Part shown: in pieces, positions 19,009-28,454 of the stretch | Layout: every line of letters begins with the position of its first letter | Numbering within the stretch: the stretch's first letter is position 1 | Assembly: GCA_034437275.1 (NCBI GenBank) | Contig: DAOTUD010000127.1 | Coordinates: 1 to 64,000 of the forward strand | Direction of reading: 5' to 3' | From: TC-15 sp034437275 | Lineage (GTDB): Bacteria; Chloroflexota; Anaerolineae; Aggregatilineales; Aggregatilineaceae | Length of the DNA stretch: 64,000 nucleotides | The notes under the pieces: generated by a model | Database searches by the model: none | What the model saw: the letters and a program-made list of their open reading frames with translations, nothing else | Told to the model about the DNA's origin: nothing | Made by a program: the position numbers and the translations under genes

Positions 19009-19082
19009 GGTGTCTCCAGGTGCTCGCGAATTGTGAAATCACTAAACCAAAACTCAACAATCATTTATTATAATTCACAACG

Positions 19083-19111
19083 TTGCTGCTCGCATCCGCT
19101 GCGGTTATAAT
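19083..19111 (+). promoter_or_regulatory. Putative promoter of the TPR-like membrane protein gene
   Basis: TTGCTG (19083-19088), 17 bases, TATAAT (19106-19111), 36 bases before the start codon at 19148. Confidence 0.6.
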
Positions 19112-19147
19112 GCACATAACAGTGTGGTGGCAGCTCGGAGGTTTATG

Positions 19148-20305
19148 ATGAGCCAATCGTCTAAAAAATTGAAGCGTGCATTCAAACTAATTAAACAGGA
19201 AAAGACCGAAGAGGCCCTCGATCTCTTGCGGCCCCTGACCAAATCCGACGCGGACAATCCGCATGTCTGGTGGTTATTTGCATATGCCGCCACAGAACCC
19301 CGTGAAGCCCGGGATGCGCTGATCAAGGTCCTACGCCTTGATCCGAACTATGCGAATGCTCCCAAGGCGCGGGATATGCTCGACCGCCTGAATGAGGAAT
19401 ATCCACCCGAGCCGGATGAACTAGCACGTTACCCCGAACTGCAAACAGTGTCGACAGACACCTTTGCTGATGATGTATTCAGCGCCGATCCATTTTCCGA
19501 GCCGGCCTTCTCTGATACGGAGGAAGCGCCATACGAAGATGTATTTGGCGCACCGGACTTTGGACAGCCGGACTTCGATGAGCCATTCGAGGATCTGTCA
19601 CAGGGTGTCTTTGACGAACCTGATAATTTGACAGGGCCGCCACCTACCTTCCCTGAAGATTTAGATACGCGCGGTGAAGAAGAGGTCAGCTTTTCAGACT
19701 TTGACTTCAGTGGAGAGGGCGAAGGATTAGACGAGGAAGCGCTTGCTGGCCTGGAAGAACAAACTGGGCAGCGCAGTGGGCGTGGCAAACGCTTACGTTT
19801 CTATGCCATCGTCATCTTGATCTTGCTTGTGGCCGCGCTGCTGCTGGTTTTAGGGTTATCAGGCGGCGAAGAAGGCGAGCAAGACCCCGGGCCACTCCAG
19901 CCCATTGAGGCGGAAATCGAATTCGACCCGGTTATGCTGGCTGCGAGGACACATTCCGGCTTGGTCAATCGCGAAGGCCGTGTTGTGTTGGCTGAGGTTG
20001 ATGCTCAAATTGTCTTGTTCGTCGAAGCATGTAGCGAGCCCAAAGCGGATCAACTTTCCACATTGGCTAAACAAGGCATGTTGGCAGCAGCGCGCCAGAC
20101 AGCAAGCGACCAAAATACATTAGCGTCCAGTGATGTCCAACTCGACGCGTTTGGGGTCACGCTCAATCTGTGTAACGCCGCTGAGCACGACACTTTATAT
20201 CGCGCTGTTGTGCCGCTCGATGAGGCTGCGCCATATCTTGAGGCGGCATTGGATGCAGATCAGATTCAGTGGGCTGAATTTCAACAAATCTGGGAAACGC
20301 AGTAA
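19148..20305 (+). CDS. TPR-like, acidic, single-pass membrane protein of unknown function
   Basis: 385 residues from the ATG at 19148 (GGAGG 6 bases upstream); the adjacent ATG at 19145 is possible. Residues 1-85 resemble a pair of tetratricopeptide-like helices (EEALDLLRPLTKSDADNPHVWW, then ARDALIKVLRLDPNYANA). Residues 85-210 are strongly acidic, rich in Asp, Glu, Phe and Pro with repeated D.FSADPF- and F.EPDF-like phrases, and probably disordered. A single membrane segment (about 220-238, FYAIVILILLVAALLLVL) leads to a folded C-terminal domain of about 140 residues with two Cys, which would lie outside. Topology N-in/C-out is inferred from the basic residues before the segment. Not recognised as a family with known function. 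Confidence 0.75.
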   Translation: MSQSSKKLKRAFKLIKQEKTEEALDLLRPLTKSDADNPHVWWLFAYAATEPREARDALIKVLRLDPNYANAPKARDMLDRLNEEYPPEPDELARYPELQTVSTDTFADDVFSADPFSEPAFSDTEEAPYEDVFGAPDFGQPDFDEPFEDLSQGVFDEPDNLTGPPPTFPEDLDTRGEEEVSFSDFDFSGEGEGLDEEALAGLEEQTGQRSGRGKRLRFYAIVILILLVAALLLVLGLSGGEEGEQDPGPLQPIEAEIEFDPVMLAARTHSGLVNREGRVVLAEVDAQIVLFVEACSEPKADQLSTLAKQGMLAAARQTASDQNTLASSDVQLDAFGVTLNLCNAAEHDTLYRAVVPLDEAAPYLEAALDADQIQWAEFQQIWETQ

Positions 20306-20329
20306 CCATACACCCAGAAGAATATATCG

Positions 20330-21937
20330 CTAACAGGCTTGGGGCAGCCAGATAGTAAAACGGCTGCCCCGGCCTGGCTCACTCTCCACCTGGATATCAC
20401 CTCCATGTCCCTGGACAATACCATAGCTTACTGACAAGCCCAGACCAGTTCCATCATGCTTGGTGGAATAGAACGGCTCGAAGATATGATTGATGACCTC
20501 GGCGTCCATGCCAATACCAGTATCAATAATGCTTAACTCGACGCCCTCGTCCTGCTCGTAGACTTCAATGGTCAATATGCCGCCCGACTCCATAGCTTCC
20601 ATCGCATTCAGCAGCAGGTTGAGAATGACCTGTTTTAACTGCGTGGGATTGCCTTCAATGGGACATATGGCGTCGAAGCTTGTCTTAAGCTCAATCCCCA
20701 TCTGTTCGAGACGTTTGCTGCTGAGGATCAAGATCTCTTGTGCCAGGTCAGAAAGATTGATCTCGACGGTATCACCGGTGCTCGGGCGTGAGAAATCAAG
20801 CAGGCGCGAGACTATCAACTTGATGCGCTGTACTTCCTGCTCTGCGACTCGTAGCACATCAACATCAACCGTCTCTTTGTTGGTGATGTCCTCGATAGCC
20901 ACCTCCAGGCAAGTCAGGATCGGCTGCAGAGGATTGTTGACTTCATGAGCGATGCCGGCGGCCAGGCGACCCAAGGCTGCCAGCTTCTCAGTTTGAATGA
21001 GCTGCTCTTGTGCTGCGCGCAGTTCTTCTGTGCGTACCTCGACCATATCTTCGAGATTTTGGGCGTATTCCTGCAGTTCGGCATAGAGCTGCGCATTACG
21101 GATGGCCAGGGCTGCCTGTTCGCCAATGGAACGCAGCATACGCAGATCGTTTTCGCCAAACGCATGGGCGGCATTGTGGTGCTCGACGGCCAGCACGCCC
21201 AGCAAATGCCCGTGATGCTTGAGCGGGGACGCTGCCCTCGAGCCTCCACCAGCATCAGGGAAAAATCCTGGTTCGCCAGTATGAAAAACATGATTCACGA
21301 TGGTGTCTTCTTGCTGCAATGCCTTCACGGCTTCATCCAGCGCAAGTCTGCCAGATTGCACATCCTGATAGAGCGTTGGTTGTTGGCGCTCGTTAAACAG
21401 ATATAATTCCGTGTTGACTGCATTTAATTCGCGCGTGACGATCGTCAAGATCAAATCGGCAAGGTCGTTTAACCCCAATACCTGGTTAAATTCCCCGCCA
21501 ATGCGCACCAGGGCTTCCATTTCTTCACTGCGTCGCTGTAGACGGTCCTCAAGCTGCCGGGCACGCATTTTGCTGTGTGCACGCGCCAGTAATTCGTGGT
21601 AATTGTAAGGTTTGCGAATATAATCGTCTGCGCCCAGTTTGAATCCATGCGCGACGTCTGACGGTTCGCGGGCTGCCGCCGTCACAAAGATAACCGGGAT
21701 CCGCGCCGTAGCCGAGTCCTCCCTTAATAGCTGCGTGACCTTAAACCCGTTCATCTTGGGCATCTGGACGTCCATCAAAATTAGATCCGGTTGCAATGTG
21801 CGGGCTTTTTCCAGCGCAACTTCACCATCTTTAGCGCTTTCGACGGCAAACCCATCACGTTCGAGAATGCGAGTTAACAGCACCACCGCGTTACGCTCAT
21901 CATCCGCCACCAAGACCAAGGGCTTTCTAGACGACAT
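20330..21937 (-). CDS. REC-GAF-histidine kinase hybrid
   Basis: 535 residues. Residues 5-125 are a receiver domain with acidic pair D12/D13, phospho-acceptor D56 (LMDVQMP) and the KPY lysine near residue 109. A GAF domain spans about 140-290 and a coiled coil about 290-320. The kinase core has H331 in AHEVNNPLQ (the NtrB/HisKA-like box), N box LLLNAMEAM, G1 DTGIGMD and G2 GTGLGLS. There is no membrane segment, so the kinase is cytoplasmic and seems to be driven by another kinase through the receiver or by a ligand of the GAF domain. No output regulator lies next to it. Convergent with the preceding gene (24 bases) and divergent from the S41 protease pair. Confidence 0.9.
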   Translation of the reverse strand: MSSRKPLVLVADDERNAVVLLTRILERDGFAVESAKDGEVALEKARTLQPDLILMDVQMPKMNGFKVTQLLREDSATARIPVIFVTAAAREPSDVAHGFKLGADDYIRKPYNYHELLARAHSKMRARQLEDRLQRRSEEMEALVRIGGEFNQVLGLNDLADLILTIVTRELNAVNTELYLFNERQQPTLYQDVQSGRLALDEAVKALQQEDTIVNHVFHTGEPGFFPDAGGGSRAASPLKHHGHLLGVLAVEHHNAAHAFGENDLRMLRSIGEQAALAIRNAQLYAELQEYAQNLEDMVEVRTEELRAAQEQLIQTEKLAALGRLAAGIAHEVNNPLQPILTCLEVAIEDITNKETVDVDVLRVAEQEVQRIKLIVSRLLDFSRPSTGDTVEINLSDLAQEILILSSKRLEQMGIELKTSFDAICPIEGNPTQLKQVILNLLLNAMEAMESGGILTIEVYEQDEGVELSIIDTGIGMDAEVINHIFEPFYSTKHDGTGLGLSVSYGIVQGHGGDIQVESEPGRGSRFTIWLPQAC

Positions 21938-22057
21938 GGGCCAACGACCTCTCTGCTATCAATCGAAGCAATACCATTATTTAGAGAATGCTTTAATGCT
22001 TAAATTTTAGACGACAATATGTTAGAATCTCAAGCGGTTCTAAAAGATAAGGCATAA

Positions 22058-23320
22058 ATGCTCATGAAAACAAACGCCAAACGTCGCATTTTGGACAATC
22101 TCGCTCAAGGTACGCTGCTCGGGTTGCTCCTGGCCCTTGTGTTTTTCGCAGGCTACATTGTTCGAGGACATCTGACTGTGACGGCAGAGGAAGATACGAC
22201 AAACGATTCGTCCTTCATCAACGAAGCGATGGGATTTCTTCGCGGCCAGGAAACGCAGACGGCCAACACGTTTAAGCTGCTGAATGAAGTCAAGGGTTTG
22301 CTGGAAGAACACTATGTGCGTAACATTCCCGATGCCAAGCAGATGGAATACGCGGCTATCCGAGGTTATCTGGGGGAACTGGGAGATCCGTATACGTTCT
22401 TTCACGATCCACCGGATGCCCAGAGCGAGTCGGATGTTTTGGCAGGGCAATACGGCGGCATTGGAGTGCAGGCCCAGCGTAATCCAGATGGGTTGTTAAC
22501 TCTATATCCTTTCCCCGATGGCCCCGCGGCACAGGTTGGCATCCAGAATGGTGACGTTTTGCTAGCCGTCAACGGGCAGGAGCTCGCCCCGGATGAAACG
22601 ATGGTCAATGTTGATCGAATGCTGCGTGGCGAGGTGGGCGGCGGACGCGGTGTGGAAGTGACAGTGCAGGCTCCTGATGCTGGGGATACGCGGCAGTATT
22701 TTATTGAGTTTGCGGTCGTGCGGGTGCCGTCAGTGGTGTGGCGTGCTGTGATCGAAGAACCAACGCTGGGCTACGTCCAGGTTATACGCTTCACCAGCCG
22801 AACCCCCGATGAACTACGCCTGGCTTTGGATGAACTATATGCTCAGGCAGTAACCGGGTTAATCCTGGACGTACGCGGTAATTCTGGCGGGCTGTTGCAA
22901 GAATCAATTGAGGTAGCGTCCGAATTTCTGGACGGCGGTGTCGTACTGTATGAAATTGAACGCGGGAAAGAGACGGTCCTGAAGGCTGATCCAGGCGGGC
23001 AAGGTCTCGGCAAACCGCTGGTCGTGTTGGTTGACCAGAGAACCGCCAGTGCGGCTGAGGTAGTGGCCGGCGCGATTCAGGATCGCGGTCGCGGCATTTT
23101 GATCGGCCAAAAGACCTTTGGAAAGGGGTCAGTACAGTTGATATTCCGGCTGTCGGATGGCTCGTCAATTCACATCACAGCGGCGGAATGGTTGACGCCA
23201 GCCAGGCGTCCTCTCGCCGGGAATGGCCTGGAGCCGGACATCCGTATGATTCCGGTGGACGATGGGCGTGACGTAGAACTTGGCGAAGCAATCCGCTATT
23301 TGCGCCAGGCTACAGAGTGA
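22058..23320 (+). CDS. S41 family C-terminal processing protease (first of a pair)
   Basis: 420 residues. An N-terminal membrane segment (about 12-32) anchors the protease outside. A PDZ domain (about 110-200: GIGVQA, then NGDVLLAVNG) precedes the S41 catalytic domain. The Ser-Lys dyad is S331 (RTASAAE) and K356 (TFGKGSVQ), 25 residues apart as in E. coli Tsp; the motif Asp (QDRG) is also present. Substrates are secreted or membrane proteins with exposed C-termini. AAGG stands 7 bases before the ATG. The next gene, a paralogue, starts in the stop codon, so the two are co-translated. Confidence 0.92.
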   Translation: MLMKTNAKRRILDNLAQGTLLGLLLALVFFAGYIVRGHLTVTAEEDTTNDSSFINEAMGFLRGQETQTANTFKLLNEVKGLLEEHYVRNIPDAKQMEYAAIRGYLGELGDPYTFFHDPPDAQSESDVLAGQYGGIGVQAQRNPDGLLTLYPFPDGPAAQVGIQNGDVLLAVNGQELAPDETMVNVDRMLRGEVGGGRGVEVTVQAPDAGDTRQYFIEFAVVRVPSVVWRAVIEEPTLGYVQVIRFTSRTPDELRLALDELYAQAVTGLILDVRGNSGGLLQESIEVASEFLDGGVVLYEIERGKETVLKADPGGQGLGKPLVVLVDQRTASAAEVVAGAIQDRGRGILIGQKTFGKGSVQLIFRLSDGSSIHITAAEWLTPARRPLAGNGLEPDIRMIPVDDGRDVELGEAIRYLRQATE

Positions 23321-24519
23321 TGGATATCCCTGCATCGATCTCTCAGTTGGAAATGCCCGACCAGGAGGATTCGCATCGAAACAGGTCCTCACGTCTGGCT
23401 TTGCTCCTCGTGGCGATCATGTGTTTTGCAGGGGGATACCTGTTTGCTGAACTGCTAGACTCCCCTCACAATAACGCGGATTTCCAGATATTCTGGCAAA
23501 GCTGGGATGTCCTGGAGCGAGAGTACTATGGTGAGCTTCCTGACGACACACAGTTGATTCACGGTGCCATCCAGGGACTATATACCGCTGTGGGCGACCC
23601 CTACACCCGTTTCGTCGCCCCTCAGGCTGCCGAACGAGATCGCCAACTCATTTCAGGCGAGTACAAGGGACTCGGGATTACGATCATGCAAGACGATGAT
23701 GGCGCGATCGCCATCACCCGTGTGTTCGACGATTCGCCTGCGGCTGAAGCCGATCTCAGGGAAGGTGATAGGTTATTGGCGATCGATGGGACTTCTCTCG
23801 AGGGAAAGACCAGTGATGAAGCGCTGGAGTTGCTCCAGGGGGACATGGCAGCGCCGGTACAGTTGACCATCAGGCGCGCCACCGGCGACGATCCGTTCAC
23901 GGTTGAGTTATACCGCCGCAAAATCGAATTGCCCACGGTTTATACTCAAACATATGGTGATATTGGCTATGTGCAGTTATTGAGTTTCAATCAGAAAGCA
24001 ACAGCAGCGTTGACGGATGCGATTAGCGGGTTGCTTGATCAAGATGTAAGCGCCCTGATTCTGGACTTGCGCAACAACCCTGGAGGATTGCTTGATCAGG
24101 CCGTGTCGGTCAGTGATTTGTTTTTGGACGAAGGGGTTGTTGTCCGGCAATGTAATGGTGACGGGCAGGACGAAGTCTATCATTCGGCGGATGGGGACAT
24201 TGGCGAAGACATCCCCATGGCGGTCCTGATCAATCAGGGCAGCGCCAGCGCCTCTGAGGTAGTGGCTGGCGCACTTCAGGATCGGGAGCGCGCCGTCCTG
24301 ATCGGCGAAAACAGCTTTGGGAAAGGATCTGTGCAGCACGTCTACGATTTACCCGATCATTCACAACTGCATGTCACGGCGTCGTTATGGTTTACGCCAA
24401 ACGAAACGCCGATCCAAGGGCAGGGCCTCACACCCGATCTAGTCGTGTCAGCCAGCGACGGCGCTGACGACGCATTTGTTGAAGATGCACTAGAATATAT
24501 CAGGGGGCAAGATGGATAA
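23320..24519 (+). CDS. S41 family C-terminal processing protease (second of a pair)
   Basis: 399 residues from the ATG at 23320, which overlaps the stop of the first protease by one base (TGATG); a GTG three bases earlier is in frame. Membrane anchor at about residues 23-43, PDZ domain at about 100-180 (KGLGITI, EGDRLLAIDG), catalytic domain with S310 (SASASE) and K335 (FGKGSVQ), again 25 apart. It is clearly paralogous to its neighbour but diverged along its length. Both keep their catalytic residues, so they may act on different substrates or form mixed oligomers (inference). Its end overlaps the smpB start by 8 bases. Confidence 0.92.
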   Translation: MDIPASISQLEMPDQEDSHRNRSSRLALLLVAIMCFAGGYLFAELLDSPHNNADFQIFWQSWDVLEREYYGELPDDTQLIHGAIQGLYTAVGDPYTRFVAPQAAERDRQLISGEYKGLGITIMQDDDGAIAITRVFDDSPAAEADLREGDRLLAIDGTSLEGKTSDEALELLQGDMAAPVQLTIRRATGDDPFTVELYRRKIELPTVYTQTYGDIGYVQLLSFNQKATAALTDAISGLLDQDVSALILDLRNNPGGLLDQAVSVSDLFLDEGVVVRQCNGDGQDEVYHSADGDIGEDIPMAVLINQGSASASEVVAGALQDRERAVLIGENSFGKGSVQHVYDLPDHSQLHVTASLWFTPNETPIQGQGLTPDLVVSASDGADDAFVEDALEYIRGQDG

Positions 24520-24970
24520 CATCAAAATTATCTCCAGAAACCGAAAAGCACGCCACGACTATGAATTGATGGACACGTTCGAGGCCGGACTGGTGCTGAC
24601 CGGGTCGGAGATTAAGTCCATTCGAGCGGGGCGTGTCAACATTCGTGATGGTTTTGTGCACCCTCGCGGAGACGAGTTGTGGCTGTTGAATGTGCATATC
24701 GCGCCTTACGAGCAAGCGGGCATGTTCACACATGATCCCCGGCGACCACGTAAGCTGCTGTTGCACCGCCGCGAGATCGATCGCATAGTGGCACGCATCC
24801 AGGAAAAGGGATTGACCGTTGTGCCGACGATGCTATATCTGACACGTGGCATTGCCAAGGTCGAGATCGCACTGGCACGCGGGAAACGACAATACGACAA
24901 GCGCCGGAGTATCCGCGAGCGTGAAAGCCAGCGCCAGATCGAGCGCTCGATCCGCGAGCGCTATCGTTAG
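24512..24970 (+). CDS. smpB: SsrA-binding protein SmpB
   Basis: 152 residues. SmpB carries tmRNA to stalled ribosomes. Typical motifs: RNRKARHDYE near the start, GSEIKSIR, the HIAPYEQAG segment and the basic C-terminal tail (KRRSIRERESQRQIERSIR) that reaches the decoding centre. ATG at 24512 lies inside the end of the second S41 gene, with an AGGGGG ribosome binding site 4 bases before it. Grouping a tmRNA cofactor with two tail-specific type proteases is suggestive, since tmRNA-tagged proteins end in hydrophobic tails, though cytoplasmic tags would not meet these anchored proteases. No tmRNA gene was found in the window. Confidence 0.96.
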   Translation: MDNIKIISRNRKARHDYELMDTFEAGLVLTGSEIKSIRAGRVNIRDGFVHPRGDELWLLNVHIAPYEQAGMFTHDPRRPRKLLLHRREIDRIVARIQEKGLTVVPTMLYLTRGIAKVEIALARGKRQYDKRRSIRERESQRQIERSIRERYR

Positions 24971-24998
24971 CCGATGAGTGGAGAAATCAGGGTAGGCT

Positions 24999-25805
24999 GT
25001 GACTAAGGGAGCCAACAGTTGGCCAGCTTCGATCCGCGAGATTAATGATCTTCCGCGCGAGGAAAAGCTTGTAATATATCAATCGTTGTTGCCCAACTGG
25101 GGATTTCAGGCGTTTGGGATTTCTCCAGAAGCGTACAACATACACAGCGAATCGATTATACGATTACGGTGCCCTACCGGAAGTAATACGGTTGAGTTGT
25201 CAGTCTACCATCCGGATGAAGATCGAGACCCAGTCCTATATCTGCATATGGGGGACACGTTTAACTACCAGTTGATTGTGTTGATGGTTGTGGTGAATGA
25301 CTTGAGTTCGCCTCGCTTCGACATTGATGTTGATGAGCAAGGCAGGCCAACACAGCTTGGCACCCGGTACCGCAACATTCCCGAAGAAATCTGTGCCATG
25401 GAGCATGGGTTAGCCCCAGGTCAAATCCGGCGTGGGCTGCGCATTTTTCGTCTGGCAGTCCCCACCTTCGAGGAATTCGTCCAGAGTATGGGGCACACCT
25501 TGTTTTTCATCGAGCCGCTGTTTTATCACAACGCCATCGTGTTCGAGCGCTATGGTTTTGCCTATTCGCATGGTTCGCAGCGGCTGCAAAATATCCACCG
25601 GGAATTTCAACCGGGCGGACCGCTCCACGCGAAACTGGACAATTCCACCCCCTTCCGTCATTCGGACGCCTGGAAGACCATTCTCGGGCGTTCCTGGGCC
25701 ATCCACGACAGCATAATGGAGCGCCCATTCACCGATGTGCAGATGTACAAACGTGTCGGCATTGACGCTGGAATTCAAACGTTTCCTGATGCCCGCTGGC
25801 GCTAA
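24999..25805 (+). CDS. Uncharacterised protein downstream of smpB
   Basis: 268 residues, GTG start at 24999, 28 bases after smpB on the same strand. No signal peptide, membrane segment or Cys cluster; mixed alpha/beta character with many Tyr, Phe and His in the second half (FFIEPLFYHNAIVFERYGF, YSHGSQRLQNIHREFQPGG). I cannot assign a family. Position suggests it is the last gene of the S41-S41-smpB transcript. The first ATG in frame is well inside, so GTG is the probable start. Confidence 0.65.
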   Translation: MTKGANSWPASIREINDLPREEKLVIYQSLLPNWGFQAFGISPEAYNIHSESIIRLRCPTGSNTVELSVYHPDEDRDPVLYLHMGDTFNYQLIVLMVVVNDLSSPRFDIDVDEQGRPTQLGTRYRNIPEEICAMEHGLAPGQIRRGLRIFRLAVPTFEEFVQSMGHTLFFIEPLFYHNAIVFERYGFAYSHGSQRLQNIHREFQPGGPLHAKLDNSTPFRHSDAWKTILGRSWAIHDSIMERPFTDVQMYKRVGIDAGIQTFPDARWR

Positions 25806-25885
25806 GGTTGTAATAGCAATTTTCTAGTAGAAATGTTGCTTAAATCGACTGAATCCGATTATTATTTCATCTCACGGTGAAGATG

Positions 25886-25904
25886 ATCCAAATGATAATT
25901 GGAT
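25886..25904. promoter_or_regulatory. Inverted repeat overlapping the ribosome binding site of the STAND gene
   Basis: ATCCAA (25886-25891) and TTGGAT (25899-25904) around a 7-base spacer, ending 4 bases before the ATG at 25909. A second imperfect repeat (AATCG-N8-CGATT) lies about 30 bases upstream. Either a protein operator or an RNA hairpin that covers the ribosome binding site. Confidence 0.35.
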
Positions 25905-25908
25905 AGCG

Positions 25909-28341
25909 ATGCCCATAAACCAGCACCGCCCCGCGTTCCACAGCGAAGTCGTTAGACAGGCGCTGGAAGCGATGCGCACCGGTCGTAAATTGGCCCAGAC
26001 CCATCCACTGCGCTTCTCGCTCAGTGTGCAGCAGCGCATCGAAGCCCCTTATGCACTGTCAGGTGATGCAGCAGTGCAGTTCGCTGTCTTTTCATTGCTA
26101 ACCGAGAAAGTGCGCGAACGGCTCGCTTATTACCGGGCGATCTGCCAGATTGTACAGCCGCCATCCCCCTGCCACCTGGCGACGTTGCGCCAGGATTACC
26201 AGCAAGGAAATTCCACGCTTGAAGCCTGGAGCACGCTGCACTATCGCTACATCTGCATCGAACACGCGCTAAGCCAGCAAGACATCGCTGTATACGTGAA
26301 CCAGGATCAGCGAACCATCCGCCGCCGCCAGGACGTGGGGCTAGAACGACTGACACAGGAGTTGATCGAGGATGAGCAAGAGCTCCGGCGACAACAGCGG
26401 CAGCAGCGCTTGCAACTGCTGCTCCCGTCCCGGCATCCTGCTGCACATTTCCGCGATCAGACATTTCTCGAGACGCTGCGCCATATCGTATGTGAAGGTG
26501 AAGCGCCCCAACACTTGGTGTTGGATGGTCCAGCTGGCATCGGAAAGTCATCAATTGCCCTGTGGCTGGCACACAAGTTGGTGGAGGCGGAGATATTAGA
26601 TGATCTGTTGTGGCTCGATGTCGGCGATGCACCGCTCTCGCTCACCTCGGCAATCGCTTCTCAGCTCGACCTTCCACAGAGTGCTTCGCCTGAAACCGCT
26701 TTGCTTGCTTATCTGTATTCGCATACCACGTTACTCGTACTCGACAACGCGGATCATCTGCTGGCTGCCCCAGAGGAGGCGGAACGCATATTGTCGAGGC
26801 TCGATTCAGCCATAGTGATTTTGACCAGCCGCAGGAAACCCCCTGCCAATACTTGGGTGTATCAAGTGACCCTTCCAGAGCTTAGCCGGGAGCAGGCGTT
26901 CGATTTCCTGATGTATGTGAGCAAGCGCACATCGTCTAGAAAAAGCGAAGATGCCGCTCTTAAACATTTCGACACCATCTGGCAAACAGTTGGAGGTAAC
27001 CCGTCAGCCCTGCGCACAGTGTTGAGCGTTGCCGCTGCCCTGCCACTCCAGGTCGCTCTGGAGCGTTCGGGCCTTGAGTCCCTATATAGCGACGTCTGGC
27101 AACGGCTGTCTACATCTCAGTGCCGTATGTGGCTGTTGACACTGCTTTTTCCTGACGGCATTCATTGGCAACAGGCCCAGAGCGTTACCGGAATCAGTGC
27201 CGAAGAGACAGTCGACATATTGAGCAGTCTTGTGGATGAATCGCTGCTAATGGTGCGGGGTGAAGATCGCTATGAATTACTGTCGGTGGCTGCCACGTTT
27301 TTATCATTGCAGGTTCAACACGGGGCGGTGCTGCCGGATCAGCAATCGGCCGACACATTTTTGCGAGGCGCTTTGGATGTGCTGGTGACACTGCTGGTTG
27401 ATCAGCCACAGCCTGAACACGCCTTGCGCACATTGAAGACAGCCAGGCATCTCGAGCTGGATATCGGGGAGTATTATTATCGTCTGGCTCCCCAGATTAC
27501 AGAGGCGGGCCTGTGGCATGAGTGGGCCAGCCGCGTACAGAGCTTTGCAGATGCGGGCGAACATAATGCGCGTGAAGAAATGTGGCTCAATCAGGCCCTG
27601 GGCACTGCGCTGCGGTGGACGGGGCATCTTGAAGAAGCGCGGACATACCTGGAGCAGGCGCTCAACGACTACCAGCGCGTTGACGACGTACAACGTGGTA
27701 ATGTGCTGACCGAGTTAGCGGTGCTCGATCGCTACCAGGGTAACTGGAGACGCGCGCGACGCTACCTTGAAGAAGCGCTGGTCATCTACACGCATCTGGA
27801 AACGAGCACAGGCATCATGCGCTGTTTGCACGGTTTGGCCCAACTGGCCCTTGAGGCCAACGATCCTGAACGGGCATTGCTGTGGCTCAGCCGGGGCGAA
27901 GATCATTGGACAGGACGCACCTGGGGCATTGCAAGCCAGGCTCATTTGCTGTTAGGCGACCTGGACACTGCACGCCAGGCTGCCGAAAAAGCTGCCGAGA
28001 GTTTACCGGCGCACCATCCGAACCAGGGGCGGTTACTGGCCACGCTCGGCCAGATATACGATGCGATGGGGAAACAGGACACCGCGGTCGGCCACTTAAT
28101 AATCGCCGCAGAACTGCTCGATCAAACGAAGGATATGCTGGGGTATGCGCGGGCTTCCAACAATCTCGCTATCGCGTATCTCAACCAGTCGTCTGATGAA
28201 CGTGCTGTCTCACTGGACGAAATTGAGGATCGCCTGCTGCATGTTGCCGGCCTTCAGGAATACGTTGGAGACGAAGTTGGGCTGGCAGTCACGCGCAATA
28301 ACCTGGAGTGGATTGCCTCTCTGCGCGATGCGCCAGGCTGA
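25909..28341 (+). CDS. STAND-type NTPase with HTH-like N-terminus and TPR tail
   Basis: 810 residues. Residues 100-165 contain a helix-turn-helix-like segment resembling sigma region 4 or LuxR-type folds (ALSQQDIAVYVNQDQRTIRRR), followed by an Arg/Gln-rich helix. The NTPase core has Walker A GPAGIGKSS (about 207-215), Walker B LLVLDNAD (about 275-282), a sensor ILTSRR (about 303) and the GGNPSAL motif typical of the STAND winged-helix boundary. From about 530 to 800, helical repeats of TPR type follow (NQALGTALRWTGHLEEARTYL and further units). No known effector domain. Such proteins are ligand-gated switches, either transcription regulators or defence proteins; the HTH favours regulation. It stands alone with 100 bases of upstream sequence. 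Confidence 0.82.
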   Translation: MPINQHRPAFHSEVVRQALEAMRTGRKLAQTHPLRFSLSVQQRIEAPYALSGDAAVQFAVFSLLTEKVRERLAYYRAICQIVQPPSPCHLATLRQDYQQGNSTLEAWSTLHYRYICIEHALSQQDIAVYVNQDQRTIRRRQDVGLERLTQELIEDEQELRRQQRQQRLQLLLPSRHPAAHFRDQTFLETLRHIVCEGEAPQHLVLDGPAGIGKSSIALWLAHKLVEAEILDDLLWLDVGDAPLSLTSAIASQLDLPQSASPETALLAYLYSHTTLLVLDNADHLLAAPEEAERILSRLDSAIVILTSRRKPPANTWVYQVTLPELSREQAFDFLMYVSKRTSSRKSEDAALKHFDTIWQTVGGNPSALRTVLSVAAALPLQVALERSGLESLYSDVWQRLSTSQCRMWLLTLLFPDGIHWQQAQSVTGISAEETVDILSSLVDESLLMVRGEDRYELLSVAATFLSLQVQHGAVLPDQQSADTFLRGALDVLVTLLVDQPQPEHALRTLKTARHLELDIGEYYYRLAPQITEAGLWHEWASRVQSFADAGEHNAREEMWLNQALGTALRWTGHLEEARTYLEQALNDYQRVDDVQRGNVLTELAVLDRYQGNWRRARRYLEEALVIYTHLETSTGIMRCLHGLAQLALEANDPERALLWLSRGEDHWTGRTWGIASQAHLLLGDLDTARQAAEKAAESLPAHHPNQGRLLATLGQIYDAMGKQDTAVGHLIIAAELLDQTKDMLGYARASNNLAIAYLNQSSDERAVSLDEIEDRLLHVAGLQEYVGDEVGLAVTRNNLEWIASLRDAPG

Positions 28342-28381
28342 ATTGCCGATCCCTACTGCGCATGGTACTATACTTGAACAT

Positions 28382-28454
28382 GCCGCCGTAGCTCAGTGGA
28401 CAGAGCGCTAGTCTTCGGAACTAGGCGTCGCGGGTTCGAATCCTGCCGGCGGTA
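28382..28454 (+). tRNA. tRNA-Arg (anticodon UCG)
   Basis: 73 bases. Acceptor stem GCCGCCG (28382-28388) pairs with CGGCGGT (28447-28453) with one G-U pair at the end, discriminator A at 28454. D arm GCTC/GAGC, anticodon stem CTAGT/ACTAG with loop CTTCGGA (anticodon TCG, reads CGA), T-loop TTCGAAT. CCA not encoded. A -10-like TATACT lies about 15 bases upstream, with no good -35. Confidence 0.96.
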
